DNA of 64,000 nt from assembly GCF_028687615.1 (NCBI RefSeq), contig NZ_JAQTZU010000011.1:1-64000 (forward strand), in the 5' to 3' direction. The DNA is from Methylovulum sp. (GTDB lineage Bacteria > Pseudomonadota > Gammaproteobacteria > Methylococcales > Methylomonadaceae). Under the pieces are notes generated by a model. The model was given only the letters and a program-made list of their open reading frames with translations. It did not search any database and was not told the DNA's origin. How positions within the stretch are numbered: position 1 is the stretch's first letter; every line of letters begins with the position of its first letter. Shown piece by piece: positions 1-8,211 of the stretch. The translations under genes and the position numbers were made by a program.

Positions 1-80
1 TGTGCCTGGAGCGATAAGGGGAATTGTTTTGGGCGTGAGATGGCGGCCTCCTTTCTTTAGTCTTTACTTTAAAGCTCAAG

Positions 81-86
81 TATAAT
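81..86 (+). promoter_or_regulatory. possible -10 element for fnr
   Basis: A perfect TATAAT lies about 100 bases before the fnr start. No convincing -35 hexamer is present 17 bases upstream (TAGTCT), so the promoter assignment is tentative; an activator-dependent or extended promoter is possible. Confidence 0.3.
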
Positions 87-184
87 CCTATGCTTTAAAT
101 ATGAAAACTTGTTGGGATTGGTATTACGCCCTTCCCTATTCCTGAATTTGCCTTAGCCGCCCAATCTTTAAGAATCCCCCCAAC

Positions 185-898
185 ATGTCCAATGCCCTGG
201 CAACTAAATCAGCAATCACTTGTGAAAACTGTAACCTCGACAAATTATGTATCCCCAAAGGCTTGAACAGGTCAGAAATCGGCGATCTCAAGCTACTGGT
301 CAACCGTAACAACATCCGCCAGAAAGGCGAGGCAATCTACCATGCCGGCAGCCCCTTCCGAGGCATTATCGCCCTGCGCTCAGGCAGTGCAAAATTACTG
401 AGCTTTGACCGCAACGGCAACGAAATCATCGTGGATTTTATTCTTCCCGGTGAATTGCTGGGCTTTGATGGCGTGTCTTCACAAATACATAACTGCACGG
501 CGATTGCGCTGGAAACCGTCAATTTCTGCCATCTGCCCACCCGCCAAATTGAGGCGTTGACGCTTAACACCCCAGGTTTTTATCAAGTATTGCTACAAAG
601 ATCGTGCAGCCAATTCGACATTCAAGTGCAAAAGATACTGTTAAGCCGACGCTCCGCTGAAGAACGCGCGGCTTCATTCATCCTGCATATCTCCGACCGC
701 CTGAAAATACGCGGTTATTCGGAATTGGAATTTCGCCTGAGCATGTCGCGTGAGGAAATCGGCAATCATTTGGGTATTGCCCATGAAACCGTGAGCAGAA
801 TTTTCAACTATTTCCAATCACTTGAAATTATTGAGATTAAAGCCAAGCACTTAAAAATAATAGACAAAAAAAAGCTGCTTAGCTTCTATAAAGATTGA
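185..898 (+). CDS. fnr: FNR-type Crp family oxygen-responsive transcriptional regulator
   Basis: A 237-residue CRP/FNR-family DNA-binding protein. Residues 10-25 carry the FNR cysteine cluster (C13, C16, C22, within CENCNLDKLC), and a fourth cysteine lies at about residue 104 in HNCTAI. This is the layout that binds the oxygen-labile 4Fe-4S cluster in FNR/Anr. A cNMP-binding-like beta roll follows, then a C-terminal helix-turn-helix whose recognition helix HETVSRIF has the E..SR residues that read TTGAT half-sites. It is expected to be an anaerobic activator/repressor in the cytoplasm. It is monocistronic here; an imperfect stem-loop (872-912) spans the stop codon, without a clear U tract. 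The ATG at 185 has only a weak ribosome-binding site. The family call is firm; the regulon is unknown except for a candidate box at 1337. Confidence 0.93.
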   Translation: MSNALATKSAITCENCNLDKLCIPKGLNRSEIGDLKLLVNRNNIRQKGEAIYHAGSPFRGIIALRSGSAKLLSFDRNGNEIIVDFILPGELLGFDGVSSQIHNCTAIALETVNFCHLPTRQIEALTLNTPGFYQVLLQRSCSQFDIQVQKILLSRRSAEERAASFILHISDRLKIRGYSELEFRLSMSREEIGNHLGIAHETVSRIFNYFQSLEIIEIKAKHLKIIDKKKLLSFYKD

Positions 899-1085
899 AG
901 ACTAAACAGCTTGTAAAAGAGGAAGATTAAAATAACAACTGAAATTCAGCTTCGTTACTGCAAAGGCTGTATTGAGGCATCAACCAACCACGGCTGACAA
1001 CGGCAGGAGGAATCCACCGCAATGTCTTTTTGCCTCAGCCCAAGAGAATACGCAGTAACTAGCAAGATACACTCTAAAAGAATGT

Positions 1086-1250
1086 TTATTTACGGTAGGC
1101 CGAATTGGCGGAATCTTCGGCAATCGCTTTGGCTGTCGATTCGTACTTGCCGTGTTCGCTACCTTTAATCATTAACATGACGGCAATAGCCGCCACCACT
1201 ACACCAGCAACAATAAACCAGAAATTATCTTTTTCTTTTACTTCATTCAT
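1086..1250 (-). CDS. small single-pass membrane protein, 54 aa, uncharacterised
   Basis: This short gene falls below the ORF-track cutoff. It starts at ATG 1250-1248 after GGGGTGG and ends with TAA at 1088-1086. The product begins MNEVKEKDN, has one strongly hydrophobic segment (FWFIVAGVVVAAIAVMLMI, about residues 10-28) and a hydrophilic tail ending SAYRK. The charge pattern suggests a small inner-membrane protein with a short N-terminal extension. No family is recognised. It converges on fnr and sits about 90 bases downstream, on its own strand, of a near-consensus FNR site, so oxygen-dependent expression is plausible. The membrane-segment composition and ribosome-binding site favour a real gene, but only conservation would prove it. 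Confidence 0.6.
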   Translation of the reverse strand: MNEVKEKDNFWFIVAGVVVAAIAVMLMIKGSEHGKYESTAKAIAEDSANSAYRK

Positions 1251-1336
1251 AATGTTACCACCCCATCAGGATTAAATTATTTGATAGTTGATGCCGTCGA
1301 CGCGGGGCTATTTGAACAAAAAATCCCTTAAAAAAA

Positions 1337-1350
1337 TTGAGCTGGATCAA
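1337..1350. promoter_or_regulatory. candidate FNR box
   Basis: TTGAG-CTGG-ATCAA matches the FNR consensus TTGAT-N4-ATCAA at 9 of 10 positions and is nearly palindromic. It lies between the small membrane protein (minus strand, start 1250) and the EF-hand gene (plus strand, start 1656). A minus-strand TCAAAT hexamer at 1315-1310 would place the site close to -41.5, the usual class II activating position. This is a sequence match only. Confidence 0.45.
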
Positions 1351-1473
1351 CTATTGTTGCTTTTTTGAAAAAAGCATCGAAAAATTTTGAAAAATGCGCT
1401 TCCATCCAGCGGCATAGTTAATTCTCTTGCACCCTATAGGAGCATTGGACCGATGTTATACTGTCCGCGTTAT

Positions 1474-1609
1474 GGTAGTCCTGCAATCGGAATAATTTGT
1501 AAAAAGTCAAGCCTACCGATTTATTGGGTCGAATGCCCGTACTCCAAGGCGTACAGTCATCGCAATATTTTATTGACAAATCTATTATTATTCCGATTGC
1601 GGGACTACC
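1474..1609. mobile_element. MITE-like element with 22-bp terminal inverted repeats and 8-bp target duplication
   Basis: The left end GGTAGTCCTGCAATCGGAAT is matched in reverse at the right end with one mismatch over 22 bp, enclosing about 136 bp in all. The octamer CGCGTTAT occurs immediately outside both ends (1466-1473 and 1610-1617), as expected for a target-site duplication. There is no transposase inside, so this is a non-autonomous element. The 80-residue ORF-track entry crossing it (1387-1629) has no coding character. It sits in the leader of the downstream gene and may affect its transcript. Confidence 0.8.
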
Positions 1610-1655
1610 CGCGTTATTTTCAACATTGACCTATTAATAACATGAGGAGATTTTG

Positions 1656-3902
1656 ATGCCGGCATCAACCGATTTTGCAAACGATAAAAAAGCCCACCAA
1701 TGGCAATTTGTCCGATTGGGTGGTTTTGATCAAGTCAAACTGGAAAGGACTGAAGATCTGGTCGCTTTAGCTGATTTGGATCAAAAGCTATGGACGGCGT
1801 TAAGTTGCCCTACCCAGGGGCTGCATTTTGATCCACGCACACTGGCGTTGCTGGACAGTGATAACGATGGGCGAATCCGTGCACCCGAAATTATTGACGC
1901 CATCCAATGGACAACGGCAAGGTTGATCAATCCGCTGGATTTGAAGCAAGGCAATAGCGTGCTGCCGCTCGCAGCGATAGACCAAGCCCATCCTGAAGGT
2001 GCAAATTTGCTGGCTTCTGCGCGGGAGGTCTTAAAAATTATCGATAAAGCCGATGCCAACGAAATTTCAATTGCCGATGTCGCCGATATTGCCCAGATTT
2101 TTGCCCATACCCGGTTTAACGGCGATGGCGTAATCCCGGTAAAAGCCGCAGACGATGAAGCCAGCCAGCAAGTCATTGAGGATATTTTAAGCTGCATCGA
2201 AGGTGTGCTGGACCGCAGTGGTGAAATGGGCGTCAATCAAGAGCAAGTGGATGGTTTTTTTGAACAGGCACAAACTTATGTCGATTGGTGGAACGTAGGT
2301 TCAGCCAGTTCCAGCCATCATTTACCGCTGGGCGCGGGAACCAAATCCGCAGTCGAAAATTACAAGCTGGTCAAGCCTAAGATCGATGATTATTTTACCC
2401 GTTGCCAATTGGCGGCATTCGACCAACAGGCGGCCACCTTGCTGAATCCCTCGGTGGCCCAGTATGAACAAATAAGCCTGCAAGATTTATCCCCTACCGA
2501 CGCAGGTCTTATCGCCCTGCCCCTAGCCAAAATTGAAGCCGATAAGCCCCTATCTTTAACTACTGATCTAAACCCGGCCTGGGCCAGCCAAATAACAAAA
2601 TTGCACCAAGAGGTTTTAAAACCGTTTTTAGGAAATATTGATAACTTAAGCCTCGCGCAATGGCAGGAAGTGAATGGCAAATTTAGCGATTATGACAGTT
2701 GGTTGCAAAATAAACCCGCTGGAACGCTTGAATCCTTAGACATAGACCGTTTGCAAGCAATACTGGCAGGCGGTTATCACGACGTGCTAAACCAATTGAT
2801 CGCTAAAGATATGGCCTTAACCGCCGAAGCGGAAGCGATTGAATCCGTGGAGCGGCTGATTTATTACTACCGTGACTTATATCGCTTGCTTAACAACTTC
2901 GTCTCTTTCCGTGATTTTTACTCGCCCGCCCCTAACAGCATCTTCCAGGCAGGCACTTTGTATATCGATGGCAGAAGTTGCAATTTATGCCTTAGCGTGG
3001 CGGATGTAACCCAGCATAGTGCCCTGGCAAGTTCCAGCCTGATATTTCTGGCCTATTGCGAATGCACCCGCCCCGGGACCCAGGAAACGATGACCATCGC
3101 CGCCGCGTTCACCGCAGGGGATTCCGACAATTTGATGCAGGGACGTAACGGCATTTTTTATGACCGCCAAGGACATGATTGGGATGCCACCATCGTCAAA
3201 ATCATCGAACATCCCATCAGCATTTCCCAAGCCTTTTGGTCGCCGTACAAGCGTTTGGGCAAAATGGTCAGTGAACAAATCGAAAAATTTGCCGCCGCCC
3301 GCGATAAAGACGCCCAAGACAAAACTCTGGCAAACACTACCGCTGTCGCGGCCGCGCCTGCATCAACAACCCCCCCGGCCCCTCCTTTTGATATTGCCAG
3401 ATTTGCCGGTATTTTTGCCGCGATAGGTTTGGCGGTAGGCGCGATAGGCACGATGCTGGCTTCAATCGCCAGCGGTTTCCTGTCACTGGTCTGGTGGCAA
3501 ATGCCCTTGGCCTTGCTGGGGATAATGCTGATTATTTCCGGGCCGTCAATGTTAATTGCGGCATTAAAACTACGCCACCGCAATCTGGCCCCTATCCTTG
3601 ATGCCTGCGGCTGGGCCATTAACACCCAAGCCCTTATCAATATCCCATTCGGACGATTATTGACGGGCACGGCCAAGCTACCCCAAAATGCCGAGCGTCA
3701 GTTAATCGATCCATTTGCCGATAAAAAAACACCTTGGCGTAGATATTTATTGCTTGCCATATTCTTTGGCGCACTGCTGCTTGTCTGGCAAAAAAATCTT
3801 TCCCAACAATGGCTTGTAAATCCGGCTAAACCAGAGGCTGCATCGCAAACCCAAACACCAGCCCCCGCTCCGGTAACCAACAAAACCGCCAATAAACCTT
3901 AG
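1656..3902 (+). CDS. large EF-hand-containing membrane-anchored protein of unknown function
   Basis: A 748-residue protein. ATG 1656 is preferred over the in-frame TTG 1653 because GAGGAGA lies just upstream. Residues 68-79 (DSDNDGRIRAPE) match a canonical calcium-binding EF-hand loop, DxDxDGxIxxxE. The middle is soluble and largely helical. An Ala/Pro-rich linker (about 560-580) precedes two or three hydrophobic stretches (FAGIFAAIGLAVGAIG, LALLGIMLIISGPSMLIAALKL) and a final one near residue 700 (YLLLAIFFGALLLVW), followed by a Pro/Ala/Thr-rich tail. No enzymatic motif was recognised. It stands alone between the MITE and a small gene. It may be a calcium-responsive membrane-associated protein, but this rests on the single EF loop. 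Confidence 0.85.
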   Translation: MPASTDFANDKKAHQWQFVRLGGFDQVKLERTEDLVALADLDQKLWTALSCPTQGLHFDPRTLALLDSDNDGRIRAPEIIDAIQWTTARLINPLDLKQGNSVLPLAAIDQAHPEGANLLASAREVLKIIDKADANEISIADVADIAQIFAHTRFNGDGVIPVKAADDEASQQVIEDILSCIEGVLDRSGEMGVNQEQVDGFFEQAQTYVDWWNVGSASSSHHLPLGAGTKSAVENYKLVKPKIDDYFTRCQLAAFDQQAATLLNPSVAQYEQISLQDLSPTDAGLIALPLAKIEADKPLSLTTDLNPAWASQITKLHQEVLKPFLGNIDNLSLAQWQEVNGKFSDYDSWLQNKPAGTLESLDIDRLQAILAGGYHDVLNQLIAKDMALTAEAEAIESVERLIYYYRDLYRLLNNFVSFRDFYSPAPNSIFQAGTLYIDGRSCNLCLSVADVTQHSALASSSLIFLAYCECTRPGTQETMTIAAAFTAGDSDNLMQGRNGIFYDRQGHDWDATIVKIIEHPISISQAFWSPYKRLGKMVSEQIEKFAAARDKDAQDKTLANTTAVAAAPASTTPPAPPFDIARFAGIFAAIGLAVGAIGTMLASIASGFLSLVWWQMPLALLGIMLIISGPSMLIAALKLRHRNLAPILDACGWAINTQALINIPFGRLLTGTAKLPQNAERQLIDPFADKKTPWRRYLLLAIFFGALLLVWQKNLSQQWLVNPAKPEAASQTQTPAPAPVTNKTANKP

Positions 3903-4094
3903 TGCTTTCCTAAACAGCTCTGTTATCAACGCGGCCCATTCGTTGCCATTCCGGTAATAAGCACCGGAATGGCAGTTTGTGTGCATAGCCGGCATCTGAC
4001 AAGAACAGTTGAATTTTAATCTTAGCTCACCTATGATTCTGGTAGCCGGTTCAATTTAGCCCGGCAATATCCAGGATAGGAGCTAATAATAATT

Positions 4095-4382
4095 ATGAAC
4101 ATCATTGACTTAAGAAAAAACCTGCGAGCCTCGCCCGTTAATCGACGTGCCAGTGACCGACGCCAAAACCCCTACCCTTACGGCTCGCCAGAATGGCTGG
4201 AATTTATCCGCAAACATGGGTTGGAACAACCCGCTTATGACCGCCGCAAAATCCTCAGAAGAGCCAGCGACCAACATGCTCCCACTGAAACTAAATCCAG
4301 TGAAAAACCGTACACGCGTATTTTGCTGACCCCCGCCGAAAAAAAACTGCTCGTCGATATGTATTTGACGGATCTGGAATAG
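4095..4382 (+). CDS. small basic protein of unknown function, 95 aa
   Basis: A 95-residue, Arg-rich protein beginning MNIIDLRKNL with repeated RRASDRR-like stretches (about residues 17-23 and again as RRKILRRASD), and ending in a more hydrophobic PAEKKLLVDMYL. The duplicated RRxSD motif suggests an internal repeat or RNA/DNA contacts. No known family is recognised. The start ATG 4095 is preceded by AGGAGCT about 12 bases upstream, a long but usable spacing. It lies 190 bases after the EF-hand gene on the same strand, so they might share a transcript. Confidence 0.6.
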   Translation: MNIIDLRKNLRASPVNRRASDRRQNPYPYGSPEWLEFIRKHGLEQPAYDRRKILRRASDQHAPTETKSSEKPYTRILLTPAEKKLLVDMYLTDLE

Positions 4383-4471
4383 CCATAAAAATTGCTGCGC
4401 GGTTCGATTGCAGCGCTGCGCCCTCTTTCCTCATGTACCATGTAGACTCTGAACAGCCGCGTTTTCGGTTG

Positions 4472-4540
4472 TTGGAGCTTAGGTCTCTTGACCGCAACCG
4501 GCGGGCAGGATGGCTTTATGCCCCAGAGGGTACGCTCTCC
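4472..4540. repeat. dispersed repeat, copy A (about 70 bp)
   Basis: This stretch is clearly similar to 49047-49111. Both contain GGAGCYTA, then TCTTGACCG, then GCGGRCAGGATG and CTTTATGCCCCAG followed by GGTA and GCTC. Both copies lie in intergenic DNA on the plus strand. Neither carries an ORF or a strong hairpin, so the nature of the repeat is unknown. Confidence 0.6.
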
Positions 4541-4562
4541 GTGCCGCCTTTAAAACACGTCC

Positions 4563-5267
4563 TTAACCCGCATCACCATCAGCCTCTTTAGGCATTGCCC
4601 TAACAGCCCGTCTTATAGCCCCAATCGCCGCTTCGTTTAACAGCCCGCCCCTCTCATGCGCCAGACACAAAGCCCCTCGAAACCCCAAATAATCCGGCTT
4701 AAAAACCAACAATCTGGCAATATCGCTCTTGCGCAACGAACCCGCCAGACCACACAGCAATGATCTTTTTTTAGCCAAGGTTATAAACCGGCAAATTTCG
4801 ACTTCAGTCATCACCTTGGTCAATGAGCCTTTGCGCTTATTCATCGTATCCAGCATAACACCCTTGAAACCAGCCTTTTTTAATTCCTTAATCACGCCTA
4901 GATCAGGCTGGGCATCGGCAAACAACACGGCAATCAAGGCGTGATGGGGCGTTAATACCGCCAATTTTTCTATGATCGCCATCCAGTCCCCTTCTGGGAA
5001 AAAACCGATTTTTATATAATCAACGCCCGTTGCCGCCATGACTTTGGCGGCAAAAAACACCACTTCCGGCTGCATGGGCAAATCGCCGATAGTGGCGCTG
5101 ACCGGGCAACGATGATTAATGGCTTTCACAATATGTAGCACAGTATCGGTGTCCAACGCCCCCAACGCCCCATGTGCAGGCTGCTTTAAATCAATGATGT
5201 CAACTTGTGCCTCCAATACCAGCAAAGCCTCTTCAACACTCTTCACACTCGCCAGCATCCCCGTCAT
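4563..5267 (-). CDS. mfnB: (5-formylfuran-3-yl)methyl phosphate synthase (MfnB family)
   Basis: MfnB condenses two molecules of glyceraldehyde-3-phosphate into the furan precursor of methanofuran, the C1 carrier of the H4MPT formaldehyde-oxidation pathway. The protein is 234 residues, the usual family length. It has the (beta/alpha)8 signature segments: an early IDLKQP with the likely Schiff-base lysine, DYIKIGFF in the middle and GVMLDTMNK later. The start is taken at ATG 5267, which overlaps the upstream TGA as ATGA; the ORF track extends the frame 17 codons into the preceding gene. It is the last gene of the four-gene cofactor operon. Confidence 0.88.
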   Translation of the reverse strand: MTGMLASVKSVEEALLVLEAQVDIIDLKQPAHGALGALDTDTVLHIVKAINHRCPVSATIGDLPMQPEVVFFAAKVMAATGVDYIKIGFFPEGDWMAIIEKLAVLTPHHALIAVLFADAQPDLGVIKELKKAGFKGVMLDTMNKRKGSLTKVMTEVEICRFITLAKKRSLLCGLAGSLRKSDIARLLVFKPDYLGFRGALCLAHERGGLLNEAAIGAIRRAVRAMPKEADGDAG

Positions 5268-5827
5268 GCCCTTACTCCTTCGTTGAAAGCGGCGACCCTG
5301 TCCATCAACCAAGCCCACGCCTCACGCTCCCTCTCGCCCGCCGTCTTATCAAAACCAATCTTTAGATACGCCAGTTCCGCGTCAATTTTTGCCACCGGCA
5401 ACAAATGCAGACGGCTGACCAAAATCGCCGCTTCCAGCACAGCAAACTGGGCGCGGTTAAAACCGGTAAACGGCGCGTGATTGACGCTATGCACGGCTTT
5501 GCAAAATAATTTGGGGCGGGTGGCATCGTCCTCTACACGCACCACTTCGACTTCGGTATGCGCCAAGGCACAGGCCAACACAGGGGCTGCGACTTTTTCC
5601 GCCGCCAGCAAAGGCCAATCCCGGCGCCCGCTCAAGCAACCGGCAAATACGCGCACATCATCGCAATAGTTCAACACGGCAACCGGATTTGCCAGCAGGT
5701 TGTCCAGCGTCGTGGACGGGCGGAATGGCAGGATGACAAAACCGTCTTCTTGCAGATGAACGCCCATCGGGGCTATGTGCGCAAGCCCTGCGCCGCTTTG
5801 AGTGGTGACTATCGTTTCTTGAATCAT
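5264..5827 (-). CDS. DUF447 family protein, H4MPT/methanofuran pathway-associated
   Basis: A 187-residue protein matching the DUF447 family, which accompanies C1-cofactor genes in methanogens and methylotrophs. The N terminus (MIQETIVTT, then AHIAPMGVH and GFVILPFRPS) looks like a flavin-binding split-barrel fold as in FMN-dependent oxidoreductases; a helical region follows. The biochemical role is not established; a redox step or cofactor binding in H4MPT or methanofuran synthesis is inferred from context. It lies 11 bases after the DHPS-like gene and overlaps mfnB by 4 bases, so translational coupling is likely. Confidence 0.82.
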   Translation of the reverse strand: MIQETIVTTQSGAGLAHIAPMGVHLQEDGFVILPFRPSTTLDNLLANPVAVLNYCDDVRVFAGCLSGRRDWPLLAAEKVAAPVLACALAHTEVEVVRVEDDATRPKLFCKAVHSVNHAPFTGFNRAQFAVLEAAILVSRLHLLPVAKIDAELAYLKIGFDKTAGEREREAWAWLMDRVAAFNEGVRA

Positions 5828-5838
5828 GCTTTTATAAA

Positions 5839-7227
5839 TTATGGCTTCTGTAAAGTGGTTCCGGCTGGCTTAAAGCTGTGCAAATCGACTTGGGTTTCGG
5901 CTGCGTCAGTGGCGCAGCCCCAGGCCAGGGCTTGGTCTTGGGTGTAACGTTTGCCCAATTGCCAAGCAATTTCCGCCCGCGCCAATTCCACCCCCAGATA
6001 AAACGCATGGCCGCCGTCGGTTTCCACATGCAGCTTAGGATACAAGGCGAACGGGTCAGTCGCGCTGTGCATACCATCGCGGTTGAAAATATGCAGGCCC
6101 TCGCTACTGTTCTGGATGCGGAAACTAGGGTCTTTGATGTCAGCGGCGAGTTCCTGGATTTCCGCCAGCGTGTAAGGGAACGGGGCGGGTTCATGCGCGG
6201 TCATCAGACCCGGATGAATATGCTTGGGCAAGGTGTCATGCTCTTTGGCGGCGAGCATAATGCGCCGGGCGACATCGGCTTCTTTAATGGCGCGGCAAGC
6301 GTGGCGGCTGACTTCGGTCGCCAAAATGTGGTTGATGTCCAGTTCCGAACAAATCCCCAACAATACCGCGTTCATGCCCACCGTATCGGCGTGGGTCAAT
6401 TCGGTGATATTGCCCACCCCCATCATGATCTCCACATCGGGATGGTTTTTTCTGACCTCATGATAACGCACAATGGATTTGGTGAAACCAAAATGGATAG
6501 GATCAAGAATAGGATCGACGATAAAGGCACGGTTTCTTGCTTGCATTCCTGCAATCGCGCGGTCTAACGAAGCCAAATCTTCATGTTGTTCGGGGATTAA
6601 AATCGGGGTCCCGGCAACTTCATCGGCAATCCATAAGGTCGATTCGTGCAGGCTCAGCAAATAATCCGCCCCCGCCTTGCCGCCGCGCAGCAAATCCTGT
6701 TCGTCCAGCGAGTCGATGCTGACCAGGAACCCTGCCTGTTTCAAGGCCTGTATCAGCTCTTCCAAATGTGGAAACGGGGTGCTGGGCAAGCAGCCAATGT
6801 CGATCACATCGGCGCCGTTATGTTGATAGTAACGGGCGCGTTCCAAGACTTCGTCAACACTTAAGTGAGGCGCATCGGTGATTTCCGCGAAGATTTTTAC
6901 ATGGTACTGGCTTAAATCGTAACTGTGCGCTTTTTTACCGAAATACTGCGGCAAATCTTTCAGCTCTTCCGGGCCGCGCATAATGGGCAGTTTGAAATGT
7001 TGCGACAAGGCTTCCACATCGCCACGGCAACGCCCCGGCAAGATCATCCGGTCAGCACCAAAGGTCTCATGCAAACGCCGCGCAATCATGTCGGTGGTCA
7101 TCAAAGCCGCGACTTTTAGCCCCAATTGATGGACGGTGTAAGTAAAATCCGGCTGCATTTTTTCGAGGATGCGGTGTAATTGTTTTTCCGCCAGCTTACC
7201 GGTCAAAAACAGGATATGTCCGCTCAT
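5839..7227 (-). CDS. dihydropteroate synthase-like protein (DUF6513), H4MPT biosynthesis-associated
   Basis: A 462-residue protein. Residues 1-115 are the extra N-terminal domain typical of the archaeal/methylotroph type (HILFLTGKLAEKQL); the remainder resembles a dihydropteroate synthase TIM barrel (DVIDIGCLPSTPFP, then SIDSLDEQDLLRGG). It lacks the normal folate DHPS signature seen in the folP gene nearby. In methylotrophs this gene is needed for H4MPT-dependent oxidation, and it is a candidate for joining the pterin and arylamine halves of H4MPT; the exact reaction is not settled. The ATG overlaps the upstream flavoprotein stop (ATGA). Confidence 0.88.
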   Translation of the reverse strand: MSGHILFLTGKLAEKQLHRILEKMQPDFTYTVHQLGLKVAALMTTDMIARRLHETFGADRMILPGRCRGDVEALSQHFKLPIMRGPEELKDLPQYFGKKAHSYDLSQYHVKIFAEITDAPHLSVDEVLERARYYQHNGADVIDIGCLPSTPFPHLEELIQALKQAGFLVSIDSLDEQDLLRGGKAGADYLLSLHESTLWIADEVAGTPILIPEQHEDLASLDRAIAGMQARNRAFIVDPILDPIHFGFTKSIVRYHEVRKNHPDVEIMMGVGNITELTHADTVGMNAVLLGICSELDINHILATEVSRHACRAIKEADVARRIMLAAKEHDTLPKHIHPGLMTAHEPAPFPYTLAEIQELAADIKDPSFRIQNSSEGLHIFNRDGMHSATDPFALYPKLHVETDGGHAFYLGVELARAEIAWQLGKRYTQDQALAWGCATDAAETQVDLHSFKPAGTTLQKP

Positions 7228-7760
7228 TGCAGGCTAGCCAGACGGGCTTGTATCGTTGCGATCAAATCCCCGACGCTTTCGACTACGGTGGTATATTCAA
7301 ATTGGCGCAATTTATCCGTACCTTCCAGGTCAATCTTGCGCGGATACACCATCACTTTGCCGCCAGGTGCCGTGGTTTCCATTTCCGGCGCAATGTCGCA
7401 CGGATAAACGATGCTCGGAATCCGGCATTTGCCCGCTTGCGAATACAGGTTCGTCACTAGCGTGTCGGCAATGCCCAATACGCATTTGGCAACGGTGTTG
7501 GACGTGGTCGGCGCCATCACAAAAGTATGGTAATAGCCTTTGTAAAATAGCCCGACCGGGGGGGCAGATGCCGCTTTGTCGCGGTACACGGGCATTTTCG
7601 CACGGAGATCATCCAGCTTGATGCGGTACATTTTCAGCACTTCCTCGCCCGCCGGGCTGATGTACAAGTCCACCGCATCCAAGGTCATCAGATACGCGAT
7701 ACAGTCTTCAATATAGTGGCCTGAACCGGTCATCGCCCAGGCTAATCGAGGTTTGTGCAT
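7224..7760 (-). CDS. flavoprotein, dihydromethanopterin reductase (DmrB/AfpA)-like
   Basis: A 178-residue flavodoxin-like (flavoprotein/decarboxylase fold) protein. It begins RLAWAMTGSGHYIED and has a central VMAPTTSNTVAKCVLGIADTL, the pattern of the archaeoflavoprotein/DmrB group that binds FMN and reduces dihydromethanopterin to the active tetrahydro form. Two cysteines (CRIPSIVYPC) resemble the region near the redox centre of related proteins. It is the first gene of the cofactor operon, with ATG 7760. Its position supports the last reduction step of H4MPT synthesis; the alternative is an electron carrier of unknown partner. Confidence 0.8.
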   Translation of the reverse strand: MHKPRLAWAMTGSGHYIEDCIAYLMTLDAVDLYISPAGEEVLKMYRIKLDDLRAKMPVYRDKAASAPPVGLFYKGYYHTFVMAPTTSNTVAKCVLGIADTLVTNLYSQAGKCRIPSIVYPCDIAPEMETTAPGGKVMVYPRKIDLEGTDKLRQFEYTTVVESVGDLIATIQARLASLQ

Positions 7761-8211
7761 TGGTGCCGTCTAATTGGTGGTGTCTAATAAGTCATTATAA
7801 CCGAATCGCAACGGCGGCGGGGTTACCGCTTTGAATTAGGGCATAGATAACTTGGCGGATGGCGTTCGGGTCAATTAACATCCGGCTATGCTTCTATAAC
7901 TATTTGTTTTAAATTGTTTTTATATCAACTATTACCCATGCGCCGCATATTTTTCCCCTATGCAAACGTGCCCAAAAAGCCAATACGGCAATAAAATTAC
8001 TTTTCCACGCGCCATTTGTGCCCAATAAAAATATCCCCGGCTTAGGCCCTGAATAGTGACAGCATCTAACTTTTACATAATCGCTTACCCAATCAGATGG
8101 GTACATCCTATAATGGCCAGTTAGGATTTTGCCCTGACCGATAAAGCCAGCCATTACCCGCAGCCCTTATACCAAAATCAACACCCCCCGTACGCACAGG
8201 AGCTTCACGCC
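7761..8211. other. divergent intergenic region between cofactor operon and folP
   Basis: About 450 bases separate two divergent transcription units. A TATAAT at 8109-8114 with a weak TTACCC about 18 bases upstream may be the folP promoter. The 81-residue ORF (7909-8154, minus) has no family resemblance and looks fortuitous. Nothing else is seen. Confidence 0.4.
8109..8114 (+). promoter_or_regulatory. possible -10 element for folP
   Basis: Perfect TATAAT about 100 bases before the folP start; the -35 candidate TTACCC (8085-8090) is poor. Tentative. Confidence 0.3.

Noticed and set aside
1387-1629. 80-codon plus-strand ORF
   Set aside because: It runs through the MITE and its inverted ends; composition is not coding-like and there is no ribosome-binding site.
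7909-8154. 81-codon minus-strand ORF between the cofactor operon and folP
   Set aside because: No family resemblance or ribosome-binding site, and it overlaps a likely promoter region.
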